Part shown: piece after piece, positions 10,706 through 20,655 of the stretch
How the letters are laid out: each line of letters opens with the position of its first letter
Numbering within the stretch: the stretch's first letter is position 1
Program-made: the position numbers and the translations under genes
Assembly: GCA_037783415.1 (NCBI GenBank)
Contig: JAZGTN010000064.1
Coordinates: forward strand, 992,001-1,056,000
DNA length: 64,000 nucleotides
From: Leptasterias polaris
Taxonomy: Eukaryota > Echinodermata > Asteroidea > Forcipulatida > Asteriidae
Reading direction: 5' to 3'
The notes under the pieces: model-generated
The model's input: only the letters and a program-made list of their open reading frames with translations
What the model was told of the DNA's origin: nothing
The model's database searches: none

Positions 10706-12960
10706 GCATCTAATTTCCATTCGAGATGATCATTAAAGGATCGGGAAAGAGTATCTGCACATGTATTCTGTACGCCAGGTATATGACGTGCAATCAACCA
10801 AATTAATGTCATGTTGGGTGCACCAGAACCAAATTTGTCTGGCCAAGTGATTAAGTTCAAACGAGTGACAGCCCCCCCCCCCCATGTGGTTAATGTATGC
10901 AACTGCAGAGGCATTGTCCATTGCAATGGACACAATTCTGTTTTGAATGTCAAGTCTAAAGCATTTTAGAGCATAGAAAGCTGCAAGGAGTTCTAGATAG
11001 TTTCTTTATGTGAAACCTTGCTTCATGCACGTCCATTAGTTTGAATTTTAGCCTTTTATTTGGACAAGAGGCTCCCCATCCCTGATGTACGGAGCTCTGG
11101 AAGTGCCATCCGACATGTTGAGATCCTGATATAATTATCTTCGGATGACGACATCCTAAACGCAAATAAGTCAACATACCGAGATAATTACGTCGACATG
11201 TTGACATCCTAAAAGCAGGATGTCGCCTTCATGTGATAATTTATCTAGGGATGACGACATCCCAAAACTAGGAAGTCGTCTTCCTTTGATAATTTATCTC
11301 GGGATGACGACATCCTAAAGGTAGGATGCCATTTACTGCATCACGCATCACGTAAAACGAATTCGCGAAGGCCGCGTGTACGAAATCCTACCTCTAAGGA
11401 TATCCTCATCTCGAGATAAATTATCACAGGAAGACTACAGCCTACTTTTAGGATGTCGTCATCCCGAGATAAATAATCACTGGAAGACGACATCCTAGTT
11501 TTGGGATGTCGTCATCCTGAAATAAGTTATCATCTTAGACGACATCTTAGTTTTGGGATGTCGTCATCCCGAGATAAATTATCACATGAAGACGACATCC
11601 TGCTTTTAGGATGTCGTCATCCTGAGATCAATTATCACATGAAGACGGCATCCTGCCTTTAGGGTGTCATCATCCTGAGAAAAATGTTCACATCAAGACG
11701 ACATCCTACCTTTAGAATGTCAACATGTCGACATAATTATCTCGGTATGTTGACTTATTTGCGTTTAGGATGTCGTCATCCGGAGATAATTATGTCAGGA
11801 TCTCAACATGTTAGATGGCACTTCCAGAGCTCCGTACTGATGGGAAGCATCAGTAAATATCTCAATGTTGGCTACATGTGGTAGTATTGGTCGAAAAGTG
11901 ACCGGTAAATTCTGTATCCACCATTGCAAATCAGACTTAGCATCTGCAGAGAGAGGCATTTTAGCCTTGTAATTTCCACCATGCGTTTTCAAAGCACTGT
12001 CTGCTCGTTTCCAAACTTCGGTATTAATACAAAGGTCCCAGAGGGATTGCTGGGCAGCATGACACAAGTCTTCCTATAACCTGTGCAACCCTATGAATTG
12101 TTGAGTTTGATTGACTTGCCAGTTCAAGGCATGCCTCAATCGTGGTTGATACTTTAAGTGACGGTAGGCGTACCGTCATTTCTACTGAATTAATGGTGAA
12201 TCCCCAAAACACCTGTTCTTGGACTGGGTTAAAGTGTGACTTCGATTGGTTAATGACAAATCCAAGTTCATTAGTTAATGCGCAACGATGTGCAATATTT
12301 TGGGTACATTCATCTATCGTGTCCCCAATCAGTAATGAGTCGTCAATATAGTTAGCAGAAATATGGCCAGCATTTCGAAGAGTTGAAATGAGTGGTTTCA
12401 TAACTTTTGTAAAAATACGAGGTGCACTCGCAAGCCCAAAACACAAGCATTTAAATTGCTATAGTCTGTCTCGCCATTCAAACCGTCGGAACTTCTGGTG
12501 TTCCTGAGCAATTGGTATTGTAAAATATGCATCCTTCAAATCACTGGATGCTAAATAGCAATTTGGACGAATTAGTGCCAATGCAAAATCAAGAGCTCCA
12601 TTTTAAAGTGGTGATAAGTGACGAATTTGTTTAGACCTTTAAGATTAATAATCGGTCGCATCGAACCATCTTTCTTTGGTCGAAGAAAAATATTGGACAA
12701 GATTTGTCAATGGCAAGGAGCGACTTGAACAATTGCTCCCTTTTCTTGTGATTTTGTAATTTTCTCGTCAATCAGTTGCTTCTCCGATTCAGAGCATTGA
12801 ATAGGCTTAGGAATATGTGTCTGGAATGGAGGGTGATCAAATTCAATATGGCAATTTGCAACTGTATCCAGCACCCATTTTTAGAAGTTATTTTTTCCCA
12901 AACAGGGATAAATTGTTGCAATCTTCCAGCAATAGGAGACATGTACTTACTTACCAACTC
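10706..12960 (-). pseudogene. DIRS reverse transcriptase and RNase H, with stops and an insertion
   Basis: Read from 12960 down. The frame shows KDGSMRPIINLKGLNKF (about 12640), SSDLKDAYFTIPIAQEHQKF (about 12540), then a TAT-to-TAG nonsense change near 12462, then CLCFGLASAPRIF, the catalytic YIDDSLL (about 12340), and an RNase H beginning IFTDASHQ (about 11840). The RNase H is interrupted by the 11088-11836 foldback element and resumes with GWGA, later AMDNASAVAYINH (about 10915) and a HIPGVQNTCADTLSR segment (about 10750-10790). A C-run at 10873-10882 also shifts the frame. Confidence 0.82.
11088..11836. mobile_element. Foldback-type element, 749 bp, with internal inverted repeat arrays
   Basis: It starts TACGGAGCTCTGGAAGTGCC and ends with the reverse complement. 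The end repeats run at least 125 bases inward with few differences. CTGATG flanks both sides (11082-11087 and 11837-11842), giving a 6-bp duplication inside a His-Gln codon pair of the DIRS RNase H. Inside are about ten copies of a unit of about 60 bases built from GATGACGACATCC, its complement GGATGTCGTCATCC, and GAGATAAATTATCAC, arranged head-to-head around a centre near 11340-11390. The whole can fold into a long hairpin. No coding capacity. Confidence 0.85.
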
Positions 12961-13279
12961 CCCTGTTCCTGATGCTCTTAGGTCACCGATTTTTTGGCTG
13001 TCGAGGCCACCGGTGGATGTGCTTGGGGTTTGCTGGTAATTGGCACGGTAACTTTGACTCTGTGGTCGATGTTGTTGCTGCCGGTGGTACTGTTGGTGGT
13101 AGTAGCCACCTCGCCCTTTCGGGTAATATGGCGCCCTCTGGTGGCCGCCAAAATGCTGTTTCGGGAAACCCCGTGAGCGAAAGTCCCCCGGTCATTGGGT
13201 AGATCCACGGCCTCCAGACTGTCGATTATTACGACTTTTAGAATCATATCCAAACATCTGTGAGCTAATTTTGTTAGTC

Positions 13280-13876
13280 TCAACAATAGTCTTACATGAC
13301 TGGGCCAAGTCGTCTCCGAAAGAGAGATTAGTACAAGGGACTTGAGGGATGAGCATAAGGTTGCGTACTTTTGGTTGAAATCTGGTCGGATACAGTCTCT
13401 TCTACGCAGATTTAACTGAGCGTTGCCAGAGCGGTGTCAATGGCCTTTTCATTGTTATTTCTGGCTTTCAGCAACTGATCAGTGGCCATTGCAATAGCTA
13501 TTGATGCCCGCACAAAAGAGCTTTGTACCCGTTGGAATTTAACATCTCTCGCACGTGTAGTGGGTTTTAAGATAGACCAAAATTAATCTCCGGGTTTACT
13601 CTGGTAAGACCACAAACTATCGCAATTGTTTGGTCTGTTATATTTACTCATTTTTTCGGGTTTTATTTTGCCTTTTCAAGTGCATTTATTGGATTGGCCA
13701 ATTGTTCATTAAGGGCTGAACTTGTCTTATCGTCACCCTCTATTAATGCTGCCATTCTATTAATGCTGCCATTTCAGTCAGCAAGTCATTCAGTCATTTT
13801 TTCCTGCCATTTCAGTCAGCAAGTTGCCTTTATCGCACAACAAATTTCCCAAATCACCTTCAGTGAAATATATCTT
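13280..13876 (-). pseudogene. DIRS gag-like ORF, C-terminal part
   Basis: Minus-strand frames with stops resemble a gag-like region: ALNEQLANPINALEKAK (about 13690), then MSKYNRPNNCDSLWSY, then RVQSSFVRASIAIAMATDQL (about 13490). A local duplication of about 40-60 bases (TTAATGCTGCCAT and ATTTCAGTCAGCAAGT repeated, 13742-13825) adds to the decay. It continues toward 15713 across a LINE insertion. The Q/R-rich stretch 12990-13250 links it to the RT. Confidence 0.6.
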
Positions 13877-13877
13877 C

Positions 13878-14740
13878 AATTCAATTCAATTCAATTCAAT
13901 AAACATTTATTTCGGTATTGCCCTCACATGATATAATACATCATTGTTTTTTTATAAATATTAACAGTGGCAGTTATAAACAGTAGCCAAAATTATTAAC
14001 AAGTCAGAAGGGCAAAACTTAGGATTGGGTGAAGCCTTGGCTTTTGTACCCTAACCTATTGACTGCAGACTAACAAAACAATAAGACTCACAAAGACATG
14101 GGACTACAAGGACAGACGAACAAATGTAGGTGTATCAACAATATACCAAAAGTAAGCCATGAAATAATTATAATGAATATGCATTAAGTAGTAATTGTTT
14201 TAATTGTTTTGAAAATATAGGTAGAGTGATTGCAGATTTAACAGAACCATCCAAACTATTCCAGTATGTAACACCGCGTTGAACAAGGCTGTTTTTATAC
14301 ATTGAGGTTCGGTTGCGAGAAACAAAAAGATTTTTCTTTGAAGTGCTTCGAGTTTTGTATGAATGAATGCTAGTAGTTAGAGTAAAAAATGAACTAAAAC
14401 AAGGTGGTACTGCATTACTCATGTACTTGTACATAAATTTACCTAATTTCAAATGATAAAGATCATTAAATTTTAACAATTTAAGATTACAAAATAATGC
14501 AGCAGTATGATCAAGAAAACCAGCGTTAGAAATGATCCTAACAGCTCGCTTTTGTAAAGTAAGAAGTCTATTACATTGTGTAGGTAAACCACCCCAAGTA
14601 AGAACTGAGTAACTTAAATAGGGAAGAACAAAACAATTATATAGAGTTAATAAGACATGGCTTGGTAAAAATGTCTTTAGCCGATTAATTATACCAATAT
14701 TCTTTGATATTTTACTTGCAACATCATCTTCGCCCTTTTC
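13878..14740 (-). mobile_element. LINE 3' fragment (CR1/L2-like) with pentanucleotide tail
   Basis: The minus strand encodes the RT C-terminal region: RLKTFLPSHVLLTLYNCFV (about 14660), LQKRAVRIISNAGF (about 14540), then an almost continuous frame to the stop near 14168 (HSYKTRS, FVSRNRTS, GVTYWNSLDG). The 3' end carries a (TTGAA)n tail at 13878-13902, consistent with LINEs that end in short tandem repeats. ATCTTC borders both sides (about 13871-13876 and 14729-14734) and may be a short target duplication. The copy is 5'-truncated and lies in the DIRS gag region. Confidence 0.78.
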
Positions 14741-14801
14741 AGGTGCAACGAAAGTGTTGGCAGTGGTATTGCCCTTGCCTGTCTCCGGTGCAAGGTTTAG
14801 T

Positions 14802-15313
14802 CACCCGATTCGACTACCCACCGCTGTTAATAAGCAAGGCTTGAGGGGTGGGGGGAGATGCCATACTATAAGCGTGCCCGAAATATATTATCATCTTACA
14901 TAATATCACCCGCCACGATTGTTAGCGAGGCATGTCATAATATGCAATGTTTACGTTCTCTCCGTGGATCGGTTGGTGGCGCTTTCCATCATGGCCGCCT
15001 CATCAAATAATGACTTCTTCTGCAAAGTTCTGGTTGCGGAAGTTTTCGCCCCAAAATGTATCCGAATCATCGATGGATGAATCACATTGAACACATCCAC
15101 TTTGTATTCAGGTGCTTAGGTAGAGATTCTGCCGATCAATGATTATTGGCAAGTTAATGGTGTGACTGATTCTCTACCGCGCGGCGCCGGCCTCGCTTCT
15201 AAGTGTGCCTGGCGTATTATATAATGCGATAATATATTTCGGGCACGCTTATAGTATGGCATCTCCCCCCTCAAGCCTTGCTTATTAACAGCGGTGGGTA
15301 GTCGAATCGGGTG
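14802..15313. mobile_element. MITE-like TIR element, 512 bp
   Basis: The first and last roughly 100 bases are inverted repeats, starting CACCCGATTCGACTACCCAC (14802) and ending with the reverse complement. GTTTAGT flanks both sides (14795-14801 and 15314-15320); if one more base is shared, the duplication is 8 bp (GGTTTAGT). The interior (about 14905-15205) has no clear coding signal. It splits the DIRS gag-like ORF. Confidence 0.8.
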
Positions 15314-15335
15314 GTTTAGTGGACGCAAATTGTCA

Positions 15336-15713
15336 TCAGGGAATACACTCAGTCGGGATAATAGCATCATGACCGGAACTGGAATCTTTCCTCTGCATAA
15401 ATGCATTTGCCAAAGTAGCAACAGTCTGCTGCAAGCTAGAAACTGCCTTGCGCAAATCTGAAACATCTTCGCCGCTCTTAATTAGCTTACCAGGCGGGTC
15501 GGTCAGCGCATTTACGCCCTGCTGCTGGTCCGTGTTTTTGCGCTTGTTGGTTAGTTTTTTTGCCTTCGCTGCAGGCGGCATTGACTTACTCAATGAAGAA
15601 GAGGCAGTTTCCGATACTGGCACTTGTGTAAGAAAAGACAGCTCGTCATCGAGTTGGCCCATGAGTCCCTCGTCCTCTGAGGGATTATTTTGCAAAACGG
15701 CTACATCTGCCAT
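15336..15713 (-). pseudogene. DIRS gag-like ORF, N-terminal part
   Basis: It starts at the ATG at 15713 (MADVAVLQNN). It is acidic at first (SEDEGLMGQLDDELS), then has a lysine-rich KAKKLTNKRK segment (about residue 57) and a probable coiled-coil SDLRKAVSSLQQTVATLAN. The frame stays open upstream to about 15827 but without an ATG, so I take 15713. It runs into a stop near 15336 and into the 512-bp element at 15313. Position and composition fit the first ORF of DIRS elements; there is no diagnostic motif. Confidence 0.6.
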
Positions 15714-15816
15714 TACTGATGGACATGTAAATTGTTGTCCCAAACAATTATTGTGGTAGGCTAGAGCGCTGCAGGAAACGCACCGACGTTCTCTTGCAAT
15801 AGCCACTAAAAATACA

Positions 15817-15954
15817 CTGGTGAGCACGCCTGTGGACGGCCCATTTATAGGGGCACACAGGCGGGAATTGCATTCTTTTCTTTCAATTGTGGCATACCTC
15901 TAGCTACTAAACAATACTACGTGACTCCTCATTACGGTAATGGCTTAGTTGAAT
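15817..15954. repeat. DIRS inverted terminal repeat (5' side)
   Basis: Reverse complement of 7698-7842. Read on the element's coding strand it contains CCTATAAATGGG, a TATA-like motif about 130 bases before the first gag ATG, so it may hold the promoter. That role is inference. Confidence 0.88.
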
Positions 15955-16399
15955 AGCCTTTAGGAAGTTGAAGCGGATGTGGAGTACTCCCATGAGAAGA
16001 AAAAAAACCTCAAACTTTGGGTTTATCCATACGATTTCCTTTTCTTCTGCTGTGTAATGGCTGGTCCGTGAAACGTGGTTCGTAATTACAATTCGATTAT
16101 TGGGAGTAAGTGGTGTTGATGGGGTCGAGAGGCCACTGAAAGTATAGGCCTACGCATTGATATATGGATATCCATAGAGCAAGGAACAGACAAGTAAACA
16201 CGGAATGATTACTAAATAGGAATAGCAATAACGGAATACTAAATCGTAAAAATTGATTAATAAATAATCTATAATGAAAATACTTATAATAATATATTTG
16301 TCTTCGAAATTTAGAGTATGATGAATGATATCAACAACCAATTTTTTATTGCTAACCCCACCTTCTAAAATCGCTGTTTTGAAATAAGTGTACGGTTTA
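15955..16399. other. AT-rich sequence without recognised genes
   Basis: I see no coding signal or repeat boundary here beyond possible extension of the SINE tail from the right. Confidence 0.4.
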
Positions 16400-16605
16400 A
16401 TAATTATGTTTAAATTAATTTTTACAAATCCAGAAGCAGCTATTAGTGCCAATAATAGAATGAATAGGAAACGAGAAGAATTGTTCAGTTTGAGATGTGG
16501 GAGGAAAACCCCATGGGGGAAACCCACGCTATCAGGTAGGGAATGAAAACCCAATCCACATGCCTAAGGTGGGATTCGAACCGGGGTCCACAGAGGTGAA
16601 AGGCA
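16400..16605 (-). mobile_element. tRNA-derived SINE fragment
   Basis: The minus strand carries a perfect B-box, GGTTCGAATCC (16572-16582 on the plus strand), followed by a body with GTGGGTTTCCCCCATGGGG and TTTTCCTCCCAC. The A-box half of the tRNA head is degenerate or missing. This head-plus-body layout is that of tRNA-derived SINEs in marine invertebrates. It is not a functional tRNA gene. Confidence 0.65.
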
Positions 16606-17341
16606 TTGAAGTCAATCTTAATATTTAATTAAAATGTCTTTGTTGACCTAAGACACATACAATTTAATATTTAGTTAACATGTCTTTCTTACAACTGTCC
16701 GCCAAATGGTCCATACAATTCAATATTTGATTTACATGTCTTTTTATAAAACGGTTCACCCACCGGCCTCAAGTCTTTCAATCATCAACAAAGATGTTTC
16801 CGCTTTCAACGAATACAGAAAACCAGAGGAAGGAAGTCAATGTCAGATGGCAAATTTGCTTCATGCATCCGTATGGCTTGGGGTCTATATTAGTGCGAGC
16901 TTTGCTGGATTTGTATTTGTCTTTGCCCTGTTTTTGTTTGTCTTAGAACTGCAAACAAAGATAAGAAGCGTTGTGGGCCTACACCATATAGTTAATATTA
17001 TAACAATAAGCTAAATTAATACCGTTCACTCTTAATGTAGCTTCAGGTATGAGTAATGTATCGTTTTAATTTAAGTTTTGTTGTACAGTTGTTGGATGTA
17101 TGTGTTTGTTATAATTTGCCTGCTTTTCATTCTTTTGGAAACTGGACTGTTTAGTTCAAGCTCCAGTTTAATCCGTATAGCAGTCTCAAACGACAGCATA
17201 CTACAAAAGTAGAACCATTTTTGTTTGCAACATGCGAAACAACCGCTAAACAATTTGATTCTATTTGTGAAGTTGTGATGTTTGTACTTGTTTTTGAAAG
17301 TTAATATTATTGTAAAACTTAATATCTGGGGCCGTATTGAC
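16606..17341. other. Unassigned AT-rich sequence
   Basis: TTTAATTAAAATGTCTTTGTT-like and ATTTAGTTAACATGTCTTTCTT-like stretches at 16623-16745 form about three loose direct repeats (spacing about 55 bases). A plus-strand open frame, 16706-17014, encodes one hydrophobic segment, but I recognise no family and do not call it a gene. Confidence 0.35.
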
Positions 17342-17677
17342 ATTCCGACAGCCCAAGAGTCTCAGACAGTCCATTTGTCCGACAATCGGATGGATGGACC
17401 GTCGGAAAAACAGCTGTAATTTATTTAAAGGAATTAGCTAATACTATAGTAAACTTTCGGGTACATACACGTATAAATCTCTTCAACACACCTACCAAAG
17501 TGTGATTTAAAAATTCATGGTTGTAACCGTAAATTTACTAGTTTTAACTATGCGCAAAGCTTCAAACAGCACTTATTATGTACTTTTTGGTTCATTCGAC
17601 AGCCTGTTTATCCGATGTCGGAACCTGATTTATTGGAGTAACAACCGTCAATCGTCGGAATTACGGGTTGTCGGAAT
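17342..17677. mobile_element. Possible small TIR element with ATTCCGACAGCCC ends
   Basis: ATTCCGACAGCCC (17342-17354) and its near-exact reverse complement GGGTTGTCGGAAT (17665-17677) bound a 336-bp segment. Internal copies of the GTCGGAA core (17401, 17611, 17655) suggest more repeat structure. No clear target duplication. Confidence 0.45.
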
Positions 17678-18029
17678 AATAAACCTTCTGAAATAAGAAC
17701 TTTTAAAAAGAATTTACTAGACTATAAGACTCCTACTCCATTATTCAACTTCAATTCTCTTGTTTTGATAAATTCTCTCTCCACTGATTACCGTAGGCCT
17801 ATCTAATCTAATATTCAGCAACTTTACGGCATCCCAGCTTCAGGTTGAGATTCCAGTCTGAACTTCTTATTGAATTGTTGATAAATTTCCTAAATTAAAA
17901 AAATTATTAATATAGCCTGACTTTATCACAAACAACGAACAAAAAACCCGGCCTCGTAGAATTAGAAGAATGCCACAGAGACCTACCAAACGTGGACTGA
18001 TACACAATGTTGACACACAATTGTTAATA
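17678..18029. other. Unassigned sequence left of minisatellite, possible 5' LTR body
   Basis: No coding signal. If the tRNA-Pro-like primer site at 18466 is real, an LTR ending at about 18463 should extend leftward and may include part of this segment and the minisatellite. Confidence 0.3.
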
Positions 18030-18335
18030 CCACGTGGACTGAAACACAATGTTACCACTGGGCACTGACACACAATGTTACCACTCGGCACTGACACACA
18101 ATGTTACCACTCGGCACTGAAAACAATGTTACAACTCGGCACTGACACACAATGTTACCACTCGGCACTGGCACACAATGTTTTACAACTCGGCACTGAC
18201 ACACAATGTTACAACTCGGCACTGACACACAATGTTACAACTCGGCACTGACACACAATGTTACCACTCGGCACTGACAAACAATGTTACAACTCGGCAC
18301 TGACACACAATGTTACCACTCGGCACACAATCTTT
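18030..18335. repeat. 26-bp minisatellite
   Basis: About eleven tandem copies of GGCACTGACACACAATGTTA plus CCACTC or CAACTC. The most regular copies lie between 18060 and 18320. Copies differ mainly by CC/CA in the middle and small deletions. There are no unique spacers between repeats, so this is a minisatellite and not a CRISPR array. Confidence 0.88.
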
Positions 18336-18465
18336 ACACTGAGTAGATTTGAAGTACCGCAGATTGCCAAAGATTGTCTGAAGTAGAGCTTGGTGGTTTT
18401 TACCCATTAGTTTGTCCATAAAAAATTGCTTTCGCTTTAACTAATCTCGGGTTTAGGTTGACATT

Positions 18466-18483
18466 TTGGGGCTTGTCCGGGAA
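18466..18483 (+). other. Probable LTR-retroelement primer-binding site (tRNA-Pro type)
   Basis: TTGGGGCTTGTCCGGGAA matches the widely used tRNA-Pro primer site at 15 of 18 positions. It lies three bases after a CA dinucleotide (18462-18463), the normal end of an LTR, and is followed at about 300 bases by a gag-like fragment. This supports the 5' end of a Gypsy-like or related LTR element. No matching 3' LTR is seen. Confidence 0.5.
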
Positions 18484-18779
18484 AGTAAAACAAGGAAAAG
18501 CTCTCGGTTACCAAGCAAGGGAGAATAAATTTAGTGTTTGAAATACTTATTGAACTCGATCAAATATTGAGATCTGTCCATGTCCTCATCACAGCAGATG
18601 ACCAAATAATTTGTGCTATCGCAAACACTAGCGTTTGGTACTGGTACTGCTGTGCTCTTTATTAGGGAGATGTATGCGTGTGAACTGTGCGAAGTTTTCT
18701 GCCGAACACGAAGCTGCGTTCAGTTTCAGGAGCGATCACAAGGATCAAGTTAGTAACAGTCTCCAAGAGGTCAGTCTCA

Positions 18780-19055
18780 GTTAGCACAGTGTCTGCTCTC
18801 AAAGTTCTGGCAGACCTGGGTAAATCTCTGGGTTTTAATGCACATGACCTGTTGTACTTTATTAAAAGCAAAATGAACACGAAGCTCTTAAACGGGAAGA
18901 AAAAGAGAGGTCGCATAATGAGAGAATAGAATAAGATCGAGGCATTAGAAAATATTTAAAAGGAACGTAGCTAGATATGAAAGGGCACACCAACTTGAGA
19001 TGCGGAGGCAAGAGAAAGAAATGTTGAAACTGCAGTTGAAAATTAAGTCAGTGGC
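18780..19055 (+). pseudogene. LTR-retroelement gag N-terminal fragment (decayed)
   Basis: Plus-strand frames give LADLGKSLGFNAHDLLYFI (about 18810-18865), then a charged stretch of Glu/Arg/Lys in a second frame (REEKERSHNERE) and a third (HQLEMRRQEKEMLKLQLKIK, ending about 19048). A short helical N-terminal domain followed by a charged coiled coil is how Gypsy-like gag proteins of marine invertebrates often begin. Frames are broken by at least two stops or shifts. Position downstream of the primer site supports the call. Confidence 0.45.
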
Positions 19056-19078
19056 ATAGAACGCCACAGTGCTTCAAG

Positions 19079-19270
19079 TATAGAGCTTTATTTAGACAGT
19101 CGAATGCTTATACTAAGCCTTCATAGAAGTGGTCAACTGCCTAATTAATATGGAACTTCATTTAGACATTCGACTGTTTATAACAAGGTTTCACAGAAGT
19201 GGTCAACTGCTGAAATATAGAACTTCATCTGGACAGTCGACTGCTTATACTAAGCCTTCATAAAAGTGAA
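19079..19270. repeat. 68-bp tandem repeat, left part
   Basis: Three copies of a unit with TATAGAACTTCATTTAGACAG, then GTCGACTGTTTATACTAAG and AGTGGTCAACTGCTGAAA. Each unit contains a short inverted pair (GTCGACTG and CAACTG). Two further copies follow the solo LTR at 19835-19970, so the array was split by that insertion. Confidence 0.8.
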
Positions 19271-19830
19271 TGTAGGGAACCCAAGTGCGCCCTCAGTGTT
19301 TATATTGTAAAACAGTTGACTTTGGGGTCGCAACCGGTAGATTCACTCTCTTTTCCTTGGGTAGCTTTGAGCAAGAGAGAGCACATTATAATTGGTCTCT
19401 ATTTCTCTCCATTTTGTGGGGAGCATGGCTCTGGCCATGCTCCTATTACTAATAATTTGGGAGGGATAGTTTCGTAGAACTCTCTGTGAGTATTATATTA
19501 TCTTAAATTACCTTTTGATTCAAGACATATTGTGATTTATAGGGCTGTTTCAATCGGTATAAATTAGATTGTATACTTGTATGTGTGTAGCCAGAATCGT
19601 GTTGCGCTGACCTTTTGCCCTTTAGCTGTACATAAGTGACGGAGTTATTGTGTGTATGCTATTTTTGTCTTCCATGTGCTGTTTTGCATTGACGGATTAA
19701 ATCAGTACAGGAGACTATTTTATATTTTACACGTCATCATATAGAATTTGTTGCTTGCTTTTATTGTATTCTTTTGGTGAATGCTCGTCCTTTTTTAATA
19801 GAGGATCGGCCTCCTTCCCGTGTCTCTACA
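19271..19830. mobile_element. Solo LTR, 560 bp
   Basis: It begins TGTAGGGAAC and ends TCTCTACA (TG...CA with a 5-bp inverted TGTAG/CTACA). TGAA is duplicated on both sides (19267-19270 and 19831-19834), and the tandem repeat it interrupts continues on the far side. No internal retroelement coding region is present. These are the features of an LTR left after LTR-LTR recombination. Confidence 0.75.
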
Positions 19831-19834
19831 TGAA

Positions 19835-19970
19835 TATAGAACTTCATTTAGACAGTCGACTGTTTACAATATTAATAAGCTTTCATATAAGTGGTCAACT
19901 GCTGAAATATAGAGCTTCATCTGGACGGTCGACTGTTTATACTAAAGCCTGCTTATACAGTTGACTGATA
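19835..19970. repeat. 68-bp tandem repeat, right part
   Basis: Two copies of the unit described for 19079-19270, continuing the array after the solo LTR. Confidence 0.78.
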
Positions 19971-20234
19971 TGATTTGTAAAAGAAGGTCGCTGTCAGAAT
20001 ACATTAACCTCAATTATTAAAAAAACAATTATGTAGTATACGTTTAAGCAGCAGTAATTGCTGAATTAATCTCGATTTTTTTCAAGCTGAATTCAGCGTA
20101 GAAGTCCAATTTCTATTACTGTTGAACCTACTGTTATAGTAGCATTATATTCTAACTACTCCTATCAAATTAAAAACCGATGCTAAACAGCACGACCATG
20201 AAATTTACTTGAAGCTGATATCCTTAAGTAAAGG

Positions 20235-20508
20235 AAGCGGCTACAACATGGTCGAATCGAAGGCATGCCAGGACTCCCTTCCCCTGGCAGCCTTCCACAT
20301 CAACCCATTCAATGCCTACGGAGCGGGACCTAGGACCGAAAGTGTCTGATCTTTCCAGAGGTCGGAAAACCAGAGGGCCCGGAGAAAATTATCACATGGC
20401 ATATGAGAGAACCAACGCACAACTCTACTTATATGACCTTAGCCGGGTATCGAACCAGGGTCACATGGTGAGAGGCAAGCGCTTTACGCACAAAGCACTC
20501 ATGCCACC
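20235..20508 (-). mobile_element. tRNA-derived SINE
   Basis: On the minus strand the head runs from 20508: GTAAAGCGCTTGCCTCTCACC (A-box side), then a B-box GGTTCGATACC (20446-20456 on the plus strand). A body follows with ATTTTCTCCGGGCCCTCTGG. It sits 50 bases downstream of the last recognised cyclase exon. A tRNA head with extra unrelated body marks a SINE and not a tRNA gene. Confidence 0.72.
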
Positions 20509-20560
20509 AAAATATAATAATAATATAGAAAAGAAAATGAAAAGAAAAAAATCAACCTAC

Positions 20561-20655
20561 TTTAATGTTGAGTGTTCCGTGTAGAACAATAACAAATCTT
20601 TCATTACACCGGACAAGGGCGTCTCGCATTGCCTGACTAATGTGGATCTTGCCGG
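20561..20655 (-). CDS. NIT-domain guanylate cyclase, exon 5 (end of cyclase domain)
   Basis: After a pyrimidine-rich acceptor (TTCATTCCTCAG) the exon encodes GKIHISQAMRDALVRCNERF then VIVLHGTLNIK, matching the segment after NTASRMES in other cyclases, with exact phase from exon 4. A GTAGGT donor follows at 20560-20559. If it is not used, the frame continues Val-Gly-stop (TGA at 20552-20554), giving a 608-residue protein lacking the usual final GKG...TYWL strand. I found no later exon, but repeats fill the region to the left, and one could lie outside the window. Confidence 0.82.

Larger units (their letters stand above)
7669..15954 (-). mobile_element. DIRS-type tyrosine-recombinase retrotransposon with four nested insertions
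   Basis: The element has inverted terminal repeats (7698-7842 and 15817-15954) and an internal complementary region (7944-8012) matching the outermost left end (7669-7736). That is the DIRS layout used to close a circular intermediate. On the minus strand the order is gag-like ORF, reverse transcriptase, RNase H and tyrosine recombinase, all recognisable but broken. Four younger elements interrupt it: 9772-10705, 11088-11836, about 13878-14740 and 14802-15313. Without them it would be about 5.2 kb, a normal DIRS length. No target duplication is expected, because integration is by a recombinase. Confidence 0.88.

Noticed and set aside
16706..17014. Plus-strand ORF with a hydrophobic segment
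   Set aside because: Single unsupported frame in AT-rich DNA; no family recognised, no splice or promoter support.
18030..18335. Regularly spaced repeat resembling a CRISPR array
   Set aside because: Units are contiguous with no unique spacers, and the DNA is animal. It is a minisatellite.
20446..20508. tRNA gene
   Set aside because: B-box is good, but the acceptor stem is not paired and the body continues as a SINE.
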